NCBI GenBank assembly: GCA_039919885.1
Contig: JBDSEV010000005.1
Span: 1 to 64,000, forward strand
Length of the DNA: 64,000 bases
Reading direction: 5' to 3'
From: JACMLD01 sp039919885
GTDB lineage: Bacteria; Bacteroidota; Bacteroidia; Chitinophagales; Chitinophagaceae
Part shown: one piece after another, positions 38,670 to 47,379 of the stretch
Layout of the letters: each line of letters begins with the position of its first letter
How positions within the stretch are numbered: position 1 is the stretch's first letter
Translations under genes and position numbers: made by a program
The notes under the pieces: model-generated
Database searches by the model: none
Told to the model about the DNA's origin: nothing
What the model saw: the letters and a program-made list of their open reading frames with translations, nothing else

Positions 38670-41600
38670 ATGAAACGAAAAAAATTAGCCTTTTGTTTAA
38701 AGGCCGCGGCTGCATTATCCGTGGTAATGCTGCTATGTTTCACTACTGCTTTTTCACAAACTACTATTAAAGGAACTGTGGTGGATGCCGCTGGCAAACC
38801 GCTGGCAAGTGTGAGTGTTATTCAGCAAGGAAGTAAAAATGGAACAGTTACCGACGCCTCCGGAAATTATTCACTGTCGCTGTCGAATAATAATTCCGCG
38901 GTTGTGTTTAGCAGTGTGGGCTTTAGTCCCAAAACCGAAGCATTAAGGGGCCGCAGTTCCATCAATATTACTTTAACTGCAACAGATAATTCATTGAACG
39001 AAGTTATTGTTACGGCCCTCGGTATAAAAAAGGAATCGAGAAAATTAGGCTACGCAGCGTCAAATGTAAAAGTGGATGAAATTACCCAGAACCGTACCAT
39101 CAATGTAATGACCTCGCTGGAAGGTAAAATAGCTGGGTTGGATATTGCGCCGCCAGCTGCAGGTGCCGGAGCCAGCAACCGTATTCGTTTGCGTGGACAG
39201 GCCGGTTTTAGCGGTCAGACCAACTCCCCTTTAATTGTTATTAATGGGCTGCCAATGGACCAGGGTGCGCGCAGTGCCGAGGGTGGTGGTCCGGCCATCG
39301 ACCAGGGCGATAACCTCGCGCAGGTTAATCCGGATGACGTAGAGTCGATGACGGTGCTGAAAGGTGCAACAGCAGCGGCACTGTACGGTTCAAGGGCTTC
39401 CAACGGGGCCATTATTATTACTACTAAAAGCGGCGCAAAAAATTCAAAATTTGGCGTGGAATTTACTTCAAATTTTGCTGCTGCCCAGGCTTTGGATTAT
39501 ACAAATTACCAAACAGAATATGGCACCGGGTCTAATGGTGTGCGCCCTACCACACAGGCAACTGCACAATCAACCGGTAACCTGGCATGGGGCGAAAAAT
39601 ATGACGGCGTTCCTACGGTACAGTATGATGGCGTATTACGACCTTACGCGCCAGACAGAAACCGGTTTAAAGAATTTTACAGAACCGGAACCTCGTTCAT
39701 GAATACGATAGCACTTTCCGGTGGTAACGCCTCAACAAGCTACCGCGTTTCATTTGCAAACCAGGACGCTAAAGGAATTTCTCCTGATAATACTTATGGA
39801 AAAAAGATTTTAAACATAGGACTTAACAGCAAGGTCAATGAAAGGCTGACCGTTCAGGCGAATATTAATTACACGCACGAAGAAAATAACAATCCTCCCC
39901 TAGTTGGTGCGCAGGGTATCGGATTTTCCAGCTTCCTGCACCGTATTCCATTAACGATTTCCATTGAAACCTTGAAAAATAATGCAGTAGGCCCTGATGG
40001 CAGCTTGTTATCAACCAATCCTTTTAATGCCCTTCTAACAAACCCCTATTATCTTATCGGGCGTATGTTCAATTACACCAAAAGGGATCGTTTTTTAGGT
40101 ACTGTTTCGGTTAAGTATGATTTCTTTAAGTGGTTGTATTTACAGGGCCGTGTGAATGCGGACTTCGGATACAATAATAATGAAGGTAATTTGCCACATG
40201 GTGTAGGCGCAGCGCTGCGCAATGATGCCAACACTGGCTGGAGGGGAACATACAATGTTGCCACCGGTTTCAACAGGCAACTGAACATGGATTTCCTGTT
40301 AGGAACCAGCCATAAAATAGGCAATTTTTCAATAGACGGAAGCTTTGGCGGAAATATCTATACTGTCAGGAATAACAATACCAGCCAGGGTGTAACCGAC
40401 TTTGTAGTGAAAGACATTTACAGCATTGCAAATGGCATCACCAAAACCCAGGATTACAATATTGGCAGGTCGCAGGTGAACTCTTTATATGCCTTTGCAG
40501 ATATTGGCTACAAAAATTTTCTTTACCTGAATATTACTGATCGTATTGACTACTTTTCTGTGCTTACGCCACCCAGTTCAATTGTAGCTAAGCCGAAAAA
40601 TTCATTCAATTATCCATCGTTAAGCGCCAGTTTTATTTTTTCGGAATTGCTGCCCAATAGCAAATGGTTAAATTATGGCAAGTTAAGAATGAGCTATGCA
40701 AATGTGGGGAATGTAAACGGCGTTTCGCCCTATGGCGGCCAGCTTACGTACGTAATCGACCAACAGCCTTTCGGCACCTACCCCATCGCCACCATTGCTA
40801 CTGCCGGGCCCGCCGGTACGCTAGATTATCCAAATCCATTAATAACACCTTACAGCGTTAGCGAAAAGGAAATAGGTCTTGAATTAAGGACCCTAAATAA
40901 TCGTCTAAATTTCGATATCGCCTTTTACGACAAGCGGACCAATAACCAGATTTTACGGGCCCAATTTTCACCCGCTACTGGTTACACGGGTACCAATGTG
41001 AACCTCGGAAAGTTGAAAAATACCGGTATAGAACTTATGATTGACGGAACACCCATTAAACGTTCAAAGTTTTCATGGGAGATATCAGTAAACGGTGCCT
41101 ATAATACATCAAAAGTACTGGCGCTAAATCCAGGGCAAACCCGCCAGGTAGTTGTATATTTTAATGGTACCGGAAATGAGTTTCTCGGTTCTTTGGTATA
41201 CGATGTTGGCAAAGAGATGAACCAGTTGATAGCAAATACTTATCTCCGCAATGATAAGGGACAGATAATGTTAAACAGCTCAGGAAACCTTTTGCCTTCC
41301 ACCGCTCCGAAAAGTTTTGGTAGTGCAAATGCAAAAGTTACCAGTGGTATAGCGAACACATTCCGTTACAAGAACCTGAGTTTATTAATTCATGTTGATG
41401 GTAAATTTGGCGGCAAAGTATTTTCATCAACCGCATTAAACGGTTTGCGATCAGGTATGAGCCAGGAATCTTTGGTAGGTCGCAGTGGGGTTATTTTTGA
41501 TGGTGTGCTGCCTAACGGAGCGCAGAATACACTATCCGTTTCTCCGCAGACATTTTATGCTAATTACCGGACGCAGCAAATAGCCGATCCGTTTGTGTTT

Positions 41601-41852
41601 AGCAGCGACTTTGTTAAGTTAAGAAACATCACCCTCACTTACGACCTTACCCGTTTTATGAGTAAAAATGCAAAGTTTGTGAAAGGGCTGTCGTTATCTG
41701 CTTATTGCCGGAATGCCGCAATACTGATGAAGCACATACCCAACGTTGATCCAGAGGCTTTCGCCTCATCAAGCGACAGTCGGTTGGGATATGAGCAACA
41801 TACTGAACCAACTACCCGGACGCTGGGGCTTAACTTAAATGTAAAATTCTAA
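38670..41852 (+). CDS. SusC/RagA-family TonB-linked outer-membrane transporter
   Basis: The 1060 residues start with a signal peptide (ending FSQ), then a carboxypeptidase-D-like domain (about 30-110, IKGTVVDAAGKPLASVSVIQQ), LNEVIVTALGIKKESRK plug entry, a plug (MTSLEGKIAGLDI, VESMTVLKGATAAALYGSRASNGAIIITTKSG) and a beta-barrel ending LNVKF. It is 17 nt from its SusD partner. No glycoside hydrolase or regulator is near, so the ligand is unknown. Confidence 0.95.
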   Translation: MKRKKLAFCLKAAAALSVVMLLCFTTAFSQTTIKGTVVDAAGKPLASVSVIQQGSKNGTVTDASGNYSLSLSNNNSAVVFSSVGFSPKTEALRGRSSINITLTATDNSLNEVIVTALGIKKESRKLGYAASNVKVDEITQNRTINVMTSLEGKIAGLDIAPPAAGAGASNRIRLRGQAGFSGQTNSPLIVINGLPMDQGARSAEGGGPAIDQGDNLAQVNPDDVESMTVLKGATAAALYGSRASNGAIIITTKSGAKNSKFGVEFTSNFAAAQALDYTNYQTEYGTGSNGVRPTTQATAQSTGNLAWGEKYDGVPTVQYDGVLRPYAPDRNRFKEFYRTGTSFMNTIALSGGNASTSYRVSFANQDAKGISPDNTYGKKILNIGLNSKVNERLTVQANINYTHEENNNPPLVGAQGIGFSSFLHRIPLTISIETLKNNAVGPDGSLLSTNPFNALLTNPYYLIGRMFNYTKRDRFLGTVSVKYDFFKWLYLQGRVNADFGYNNNEGNLPHGVGAALRNDANTGWRGTYNVATGFNRQLNMDFLLGTSHKIGNFSIDGSFGGNIYTVRNNNTSQGVTDFVVKDIYSIANGITKTQDYNIGRSQVNSLYAFADIGYKNFLYLNITDRIDYFSVLTPPSSIVAKPKNSFNYPSLSASFIFSELLPNSKWLNYGKLRMSYANVGNVNGVSPYGGQLTYVIDQQPFGTYPIATIATAGPAGTLDYPNPLITPYSVSEKEIGLELRTLNNRLNFDIAFYDKRTNNQILRAQFSPATGYTGTNVNLGKLKNTGIELMIDGTPIKRSKFSWEISVNGAYNTSKVLALNPGQTRQVVVYFNGTGNEFLGSLVYDVGKEMNQLIANTYLRNDKGQIMLNSSGNLLPSTAPKSFGSANAKVTSGIANTFRYKNLSLLIHVDGKFGGKVFSSTALNGLRSGMSQESLVGRSGVIFDGVLPNGAQNTLSVSPQTFYANYRTQQIADPFVFSSDFVKLRNITLTYDLTRFMSKNAKFVKGLSLSAYCRNAAILMKHIPNVDPEAFASSSDSRLGYEQHTEPTTRTLGLNLNVKF

Positions 41853-41869
41853 CGATAACATAAAATATT

Positions 41870-43429
41870 ATGAAAAAAATTATTTGTCTTATAATCCCCC
41901 TGGCATTCGTGATTTGCTTTGCAGGTTGCACAAAGGGGTTTGAAGAAAAAAACAAAGACCGTTTTGCAATTACAAAAGTTGATCCGGGATTGTTATTTAC
42001 CGGGGCCGAGCGGGGTATGAATGCAGGCAATTGGGATGGAGAACAAACCATCGTACAACAATATTTGAATGCATACAATGCAGGTGCTACCGCAGGCTTT
42101 CAATTTAATGAGGACATAGACGCATATAACTCGCCGCGTTGGGGAATTTACACAGGAGTAGTTACCTCTTTGGTCCAAATTATCAGTCTTACAAAAGATG
42201 ATCCCGCCAATCAAAACCTGTACAACATGGCGCGGATATGGAAATCGTTTGCGTTTATGACCCTCGTTGATACCTACGGTGATGTACCTTACAGTGAAGC
42301 AGGAAAAGGGTTCCTTGAATTGGTGAACTATCCCAGGTATGATAAAATGGCTGATATTTATGCCGACTTGTACACGGAGCTTAAAACAGCTTCAGCGGCT
42401 TTGTCTGCTACAAATGAATACGTAGGCAGCGACTTATTTTTTGGTGGAGCACCCAGCGCAACCCCTGCTTTAAAGACCGCGCAGATAGCCCACTGGAAAA
42501 AAATCGGGTATTCTTTAATGCTGCGTTTGGGCATGCGCTATTCAAAGATTGACGCAACCAAAGCTGCCAGTATTGCACAAGAAGCGTTTACAGGCGGCGT
42601 AATTTTATCAAACAGCGATAATGTTGTTGTTACGCAATACAATGCTGCAGTTAACAACGGGTTTTCCAACTTGCAGCGTAACGTTAGTCCCTATTTCTAC
42701 TATTTAGCCGAACCTTTTGTTAACCAGTTAAAAAGTACTGCTGATCCCAGGTTGAAGTATATTGGGGCGAGTTACGCCGATCCTGCAAAAATTACCAGCA
42801 TACGGGATACGACAACCGCCAACCAATATGGATTTCCGGTGGGATATGACGCGGTAACCGTTTTAACCAAACCGGGTTACAGAGGTGTTAAAGGCGGTGG
42901 ACAAAACTACACCCAGCTTAATTACGACGTAATGATCAATCTTTACGCACCTGCGTTGTTTATTACCAATTCACAAACGCAATTATTGTTAGCAGAAGCA
43001 AAATTCCGGGGGTGGATTACCAGTGCAACCACAGACCAGCAATATTATGAAGCTGGCGTAAGGGCCGCCATGGATGAATGGAATTTATTTCCCGGCGTAT
43101 TTAATCCTGCTGTGTCGGTGGCCGAAAAAGACGCTTACCTGCTTCAGCCCGCAGTTGCTTACAGTCCGGCAAACGCACTTAAGCTTATCAATACACAATA
43201 CTGGATATGCTCTATCACAAACGGTGCCGAAGGGTTTGCTAACTGGAGAAGAAGCGGATTCCCGGTATTGCAACCTAATTTGTACAACAATAACTTAAAC
43301 GGCGGTTTTGTGAGGCGGATGGCTTATCCTAATACAGAAGAAGCACAAAACCCTGACAACTATAAAGCGGCCGTTGCGAGCATGGGCGGAGATGGATTAA
43401 CACAGCGCGTATTCTGGGATAAACCCTGA
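41870..43429 (+). CDS. SusD-like outer-membrane lipoprotein
   Basis: The 519 residues begin with a lipoprotein signal ending CFAGC. The body matches the SusD-like group with IWKSFAFMTLVDTYGDVPYSEAGKG near residue 123 and LLLAEAKFRGW near residue 378. It starts 17 nt after the SusC gene and ends just before a strong terminator. A decayed copy of its last ~200 nt lies 1 kb downstream. Confidence 0.92.
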   Translation: MKKIICLIIPLAFVICFAGCTKGFEEKNKDRFAITKVDPGLLFTGAERGMNAGNWDGEQTIVQQYLNAYNAGATAGFQFNEDIDAYNSPRWGIYTGVVTSLVQIISLTKDDPANQNLYNMARIWKSFAFMTLVDTYGDVPYSEAGKGFLELVNYPRYDKMADIYADLYTELKTASAALSATNEYVGSDLFFGGAPSATPALKTAQIAHWKKIGYSLMLRLGMRYSKIDATKAASIAQEAFTGGVILSNSDNVVVTQYNAAVNNGFSNLQRNVSPYFYYLAEPFVNQLKSTADPRLKYIGASYADPAKITSIRDTTTANQYGFPVGYDAVTVLTKPGYRGVKGGGQNYTQLNYDVMINLYAPALFITNSQTQLLLAEAKFRGWITSATTDQQYYEAGVRAAMDEWNLFPGVFNPAVSVAEKDAYLLQPAVAYSPANALKLINTQYWICSITNGAEGFANWRRSGFPVLQPNLYNNNLNGGFVRRMAYPNTEEAQNPDNYKAAVASMGGDGLTQRVFWDKP

Positions 43430-43452
43430 TAAAATACATTGGCTTAGGAGCA

Positions 43453-43493
43453 AAATAAAGAAACCCGGATCGAAAATCCGGGTTTCTTTATTT
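43453..43493 (+). terminator. Strong bidirectional hairpin terminator
   Basis: An 18-bp stem (43453-43470 with 43476-43493) has a 5-nt loop (CGAAA), a GC core (ACCCGGAT/ATCCGGGT) and A/T arms, giving T-rich tails on both strands. It lies just past the susD stop. Confidence 0.9.
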
Positions 43494-43529
43494 GGGATTT
43501 TAATACCCGGTGATTGATCCTAAAAATAA

Positions 43530-43555
43530 AAAAGCACCTTATAGAAGGTGCTTTT
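43530..43555 (-). terminator. Terminator for the small lipoprotein gene
   Basis: AAAAGCACCTT (43530-43540) pairs with AAGGTGCTTTT (43545-43555) around ATAG. On the minus strand it is followed by TTTATTTTTAGG, and it lies 23 nt past the stop of the minus-strand gene. Confidence 0.85.
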
Positions 43556-43577
43556 GATTAAATATTTCCAGCTGTTG

Positions 43578-44078
43578 CTAGTACCATGTGGCTGAGAGTT
43601 TTACTACTAATTTGCTGGATGCGTTACTTAATGTAACCGTAGCAGGGTTCCCGGTTTTGTAATCATTCATTTTAATAATATAACCATCCATTTGGTCGTC
43701 GGCCCCGACAGCATTTTTGTTATAAAATATAAACTTGTATTCTGTGTTGAGCGTTGTTACCTGAAAAGCATTCGTAAAATTCCAGGATAAAGGAAGGTTT
43801 GCAGTGGTTACATTATTTATGGTGCCTCCCCGATACAATACAACATCATTGGCATCTTTTATTTCGAAATAAACATTCGGTCCTCCGTTAGTTTGCCATG
43901 CACCGCCATTGGGTTTCGTCATTGGTATGCTTGTAGCAGCAATACTTGTAAACTTTACATTGTTGTAGCCCGAAGCTGGGGGTACCAGCGTTGCTGAATC
44001 ATCATTGGATTTCTTGCAACCTGTAAAAATAAAAGCCAGTACAATAAGGGCGCCTGACAGGGTTCTAAAATTGTTCAT
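43578..44078 (-). CDS. Small lipoprotein of unknown function
   Basis: From Met at 44078 (MNNFRTLSGALIVLAFIFTGC) the product has 166 residues. The lipobox IFTGC is followed by KKSNDDS, a typical exported-lipoprotein linker of Bacteroidota. The rest is a beta-rich domain of about 130 residues with PNGGAWQTNGGPNVYFEIKD and a C-terminal strand motif (VVKLSATWY). The N-terminal extension upstream of 44078 lacks a plausible start. It lies between susD and a decayed susD fragment, on the opposite strand. No family was recognised. Confidence 0.75.
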   Translation of the reverse strand: MNNFRTLSGALIVLAFIFTGCKKSNDDSATLVPPASGYNNVKFTSIAATSIPMTKPNGGAWQTNGGPNVYFEIKDANDVVLYRGGTINNVTTANLPLSWNFTNAFQVTTLNTEYKFIFYNKNAVGADDQMDGYIIKMNDYKTGNPATVTLSNASSKLVVKLSATWY

Positions 44079-44255
44079 TGAATTCGGTTTAGTAATTTGA
44101 TTAACCTCCCTGCATTTCGGAAAAAAAAGATATGCTGCGTGATAACGCATATAGATTGAATTTATTATTTAGGTTGGGTAGATCTGCTGCCGTATGTTTT
44201 ACAATGCTTGCGAAATCATGCCTTTGCAAAGATTAAAAACCCACTAAATTTTGTA

Positions 44256-44510
44256 CAGCTAATTGGAGAAGGAGCGGATTGCTGGTATTCCGGCCAAATA
44301 AGTATAGTAGTAACGTAAACGGCGACTGTATGCACGGCGCGTTCATTATGCCAGGCGGCGTCGGCCCAAAAAATGACATTTATCAGCCGCCGTTACAAAC
44401 ATTCACAACGATGCCTTAACCTTAACATGGCGTTTGTTGTTGGGTAACCCTTGATAAAATACGGTGGCTTGTGAGGGAACACAGTAACCCGGATTCGAAT
44501 TCGGTGTTAA
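44256..44510 (+). pseudogene. Decayed copy of the susD 3' end
   Basis: About 250 nt align with the last ~200 nt of the susD gene at 41870-43429 and its downstream region. The copy reads gctaattggagaaggagcgg where susD has gctaactggagaagaagcgg (43238), and TGATAAAATAC(g/a)(g/t)TGGCTT recurs at 44452 and 43427. The offset moves from 1020 to 1025 nt, so indels are present and the frame is destroyed. It also holds a degraded copy of the terminator (ACCCGGATT). It is a remnant, not a gene. The rest of 44151-44684 shows nothing else. Confidence 0.8.
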
Positions 44511-44684
44511 TTATTCGGCAATGATATAAAGGCCGGTTCGATAGAGAATTGTTATACCAACGGTCAGCAATACAGTCTGCAAAGCGTCCGTGCAAGACCG
44601 CTTAAAAGGTATGTTTTAACCACGTTTAACCCAGCCCAAAAGAAAAGGGTTCCAACTTTCGCTGAAACCCTTGCCTGTATTGAG

Positions 44685-44759
44685 TGGGAGTTGACGGGGT
44701 CGAACCGCCGACCCTCTGCTTGTAAGGCAGATGCTCTAAACCAACTGAGCTAAACTCCC
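44685..44759 (-). tRNA. tRNA-Val (anticodon TAC)
   Basis: The minus strand folds into a full cloverleaf: acceptor stem GGGAGTT/AACTCCC (7 bp), D-stem GCTC/GAGC, anticodon stem TCTGC/GCAGA with loop CTTACAA (anticodon TAC, valine GUA/GUG), a 5-nt variable loop, T-stem with loop TTCGACC and discriminator A. No CCA is encoded. Confidence 0.96.
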
Positions 44760-44774
44760 TTTTTTACCGGAGTG

Positions 44775-44805
44775 CAAAGATAAGGGCTGGTAGATTTCTC
44801 CCAAA
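44775..44805 (-). promoter_or_regulatory. Consensus Bacteroidota promoter for tRNA-Val
   Basis: On the minus strand TTTG (44802-44805), 19 nt spacer and TATCTTTG (44775-44782) match TTTG-N19-TAnnTTTG exactly. Transcription would begin about 8 nt before the tRNA 5' end. Confidence 0.85.
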
Positions 44806-45256
44806 TTTTTTTTACAAATTGCAGCAAAATAAGTGATAGCGCAAAACTCAGTAAATCTTGCCCAAACCGGTGGGTCAACATGCAAAAAAGTGCGGTCAGC
44901 ATCTACGAAGTCTACTGACGTCCTCTTCAGCCAGGCAGATGCCGACGAGAAAGTCGCGGAATTCAGCGCTGCTATAACAGGCTTACACGGCGACCTGAGC
45001 TGTTGGTCAAAGGCCCAACTGACCCGATGGCCGGGCACCGGCCGGATGAATTTCAGAATGATCCGTCAAAACTCCATAAGTTGTACAAAATGCAACCCGT
45101 TATTTGCCTACTGCAGTGGTTTCCCCAAGTTTTCCGTTTAACAGCGTCAGCTTGAAGAGCCGTATAAATCCAGCCGTCACCAACAGTTCTGCGGGGGCAG
45201 GTGTCAAAATCCCCTTGCTATTCGACTAGCGGTTGGTCGGTTTCCCTGCAGGCCTT
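44806..45256. other. Gene-free region
   Basis: Beyond the tRNA promoter no convincing gene, RNA or repeat is seen; the open frames present lack recognisable starts or motifs. Confidence 0.5.
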
Positions 45257-46135
45257 TTATTTTTCTTGCTGTGTTGCCCATTCCTTAAAAATGAACCTCA
45301 GCGCCTCGAAATAAGCAACTATCGGCTCTGTCATATGTGTTTCGGTTGGATAGTGTTTATAAATATGATTTAGTCCAATTAAATTTTTATTTGAGATTAG
45401 AGAATCGAACGTTAATAAATCCAAATGAAAAAAAGAGGAACTCCCACCTTCATTTCCATCGCTATAGAACAATGTTTTGTTTAGCGTACTTCCTTTTATC
45501 AGTTTTTTGTCGGTCGATTTTAAAAGATACTTGTTGTCCCACCAAAACGATGGACTTACAGCAATGTACGCATCAAACATACCAGGATGCGTCAACATAC
45601 AATTAATAGCTGCAAGTCCACCGAAAGAGTGGCCTGCGAAAATTTTATAGGGTTTCGTTTTGTGGCTTTTATCAATCGCCGGTATTAACTCGGTGTTGAT
45701 AAATTTCAAAAATTTTTCATTTCCCCCGCTGGGGTTCATCGCATTGCTGGTGTCGGTTTTGCCTAAGTAATTAGTGATACTCACTGTTGGCGTTAAGTCT
45801 CTTCTTCGGTTTGTATTGGGAATGCCCACGATTATCATGCTGGGTATTGCAAGAACATCTGGCCGGCTCAGATAATCGGCGTACTGGGCAAGTAATTCGA
45901 AATGATTCTCCCCATCCATTAAATACAATACCGGGAATCGTTTGTCTAAATTTGTTGAGTCAGGTTTAGGCCAATGAATATAAATTTTACGTTCTTCATC
46001 CAAAACTTTGGAATAAATTGTTACAATTTCACTCTGTGGATATTTATAAGGCGCAGCATCCTGAGCGTTCACGTGTGAAACGACAAACAGAAACGAGACA
46101 CTAATGTATTTGAGGAAATAATTTACAAATTTCAT
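45257..46135 (-). CDS. Secreted esterase (esterase D / Fes-like)
   Basis: The 292 residues start with a signal peptide ending VNAQ. The fold is the putative-esterase (PF00756) type: FPVLYLMDGENHF, GIPNTNRRRDLTP, the nucleophile elbow AGHSFGGLAA (Ser170) and AYIAVSPSFWWDN. A C-terminal ETHMTEP segment supplies the likely His. Related enzymes cleave esters of siderophores, acylated sugars or glutathione adducts; the substrate here is unknown. Its 5' region overlaps fragments of broken genes. Confidence 0.82.
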   Translation of the reverse strand: MKFVNYFLKYISVSFLFVVSHVNAQDAAPYKYPQSEIVTIYSKVLDEERKIYIHWPKPDSTNLDKRFPVLYLMDGENHFELLAQYADYLSRPDVLAIPSMIIVGIPNTNRRRDLTPTVSITNYLGKTDTSNAMNPSGGNEKFLKFINTELIPAIDKSHKTKPYKIFAGHSFGGLAAINCMLTHPGMFDAYIAVSPSFWWDNKYLLKSTDKKLIKGSTLNKTLFYSDGNEGGSSSFFHLDLLTFDSLISNKNLIGLNHIYKHYPTETHMTEPIVAYFEALRFIFKEWATQQEK

Positions 46136-46175
46136 ATTCTATAATTAAATTAGTTGCATTGTAACTTATATGCCC

Positions 46176-46385
46176 ACTAATGCCGGGGTCTGCATATAGC
46201 CTAAATGGAATTGATTTTAAAAACTTTTTGTGTCCACCGTCTTTCGCATCTTTATAATATGACAATGGCACTTCGTAAGCCTTTGGCTTTTGTAACGGAG
46301 TACCTCCCGATTGGTTTTTGAAAATAGTTGTAAACAGGAGGCTTCGCTGTTCTTTTGTTTTACTGGTCAAGCCCGGCCAACGGAT
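46176..46385 (-). pseudogene. Fragment of an alpha/beta-hydrolase-like gene
   Basis: A short frame reads PKAYEVPLSYYKDAKDGGHKKFLKSIPFRLYADPGIS (from memory similar to the C-terminal region of an uncharacterised Bacteroidota hydrolase family) and then loses similarity. It has no start and follows directly after the stop of the next fragment in the same frame. The identity is from recall only. Confidence 0.35.
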
Positions 46386-46690
46386 TTAAAGTGAGTCTAT
46401 AATAAGTCCGACAATAATGATAGCTACATGAAACAGGATGTATCCTAAAAAGTAAGCTAGGAAAGCTTTGAAATAACTTGATACTTTTGTCCTGTTAAAA
46501 AATTACCAATTGCCCAAGTTGGATATGCGAAAGAGATAAACGTTAATATACCAATGAATACCTGCTGACTTAATTGCCCTACAAATAATGCTTCGAAGGT
46601 CAAAAACAACATTCCTTGTCCAATTATAAAACATAGAAGTATAGTAATTTCAAACAGATTGTATTTGATTACTTCAAATTTCGTTCCTTC
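46386..46690 (-). pseudogene. Frameshifted C-terminal fragment of a multi-helix membrane protein
   Basis: A frame entering near 46690 (YNLFEITILLCFIIGQG) reads hydrophobic segments and ends TWAIGNFLTGQK, then stops. The correct continuation (SSYFKAFLAYFLGYILFHVAIIIVGLIIDSL, stop at 46386) is in another frame. One base is missing in the A-run at 46485-46488. No ATG is present, so the 5' end is also lost. It may be a DUF3667-like membrane protein remnant (weak). Confidence 0.5.
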
Positions 46691-46917
46691 AGCAGTTTTT
46701 CCAGTTCTTCGTTTCTTTTAGAATTCTTAATTGCTTTGTATGCTAAAAATAAAGGAATTAATGTAAAAAATCCCCAACTGTTTTTTACAATGCTGTAAAA
46801 TATAACTCCCAATAGAATTCCAACAAATACTGCATTGGCGATGGGTGTTAATTTCATTTTTTTTGACTCGGCTAATAGTTCCTGATCTGTTAATTCTGAT
46901 AGTTCTTTTTGTTTCAT
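46669..46917 (-). CDS. Small two-helix membrane protein of unknown function
   Basis: The 82 residues begin MKQKELSELTDQELLAESKKMK, followed by two hydrophobic segments (about 27-47 and 50-66) and a charged C-terminus ending LLKERNLK. The pattern recurs in small uncharacterised Bacteroidota proteins. The stop lies within the frame of the following broken membrane-protein gene. No function is known. Confidence 0.7.
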   Translation of the reverse strand: MKQKELSELTDQELLAESKKMKLTPIANAVFVGILLGVIFYSIVKNSWGFFTLIPLFLAYKAIKNSKRNEELEKLLKERNLK

Positions 46918-47379
46918 TGTCTTATATCGTTTTTAATATTTGTTTCACCACTGTAGTCTTTATAATAGCCGCCAACTCATAAATATATTCCACCCCGTTC
47001 ACTAAATGACTACAAGTATTTAAAGAAACGTAGTAAATAAACGTTTGTAGGCGACTATAAAGATTTAGCGTTATAAAAGTGATGTTTGGTTGTGCCCTGT
47101 TTTAAAAATAATTGTTCCCTCACAAATCCCTCCTTATGATTTTCCGTCAGCGTATTGGTGCAGTAGGGTCTTGCCGTTTACTGCGCTCACCGCTGGTGCT
47201 GGCTCATTATACTTGCGCTTTCTGGTGCAAAATATTTTTCCCCGGATGCCATGGGCAACGTTTTCGGCGAACGGATAAAGAAGTAATACGGTGCAAGCAC
47301 CAATAAAAAGTCAGATGACAGAAAATGGCCAGTCAGGCGTTTTTTTGCAACTAGTGCAATTCGCCGTTGTAAGGCTTGA
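46918..47379. other. Gene-free region
   Basis: Nothing recognisable: only A/T-rich sequence with short open frames lacking motifs. No promoter with the full TTTG-N19-TAnnTTTG form was found. Confidence 0.5.

Noticed and set aside
44833..45141. 102-residue frame near the tRNA
   Set aside because: Non-ATG start, no motif, low-complexity composition.
46101..46370. 89-residue frame starting with TTG
   Set aside because: It overlaps the esterase start and is read as part of a broken gene fragment.
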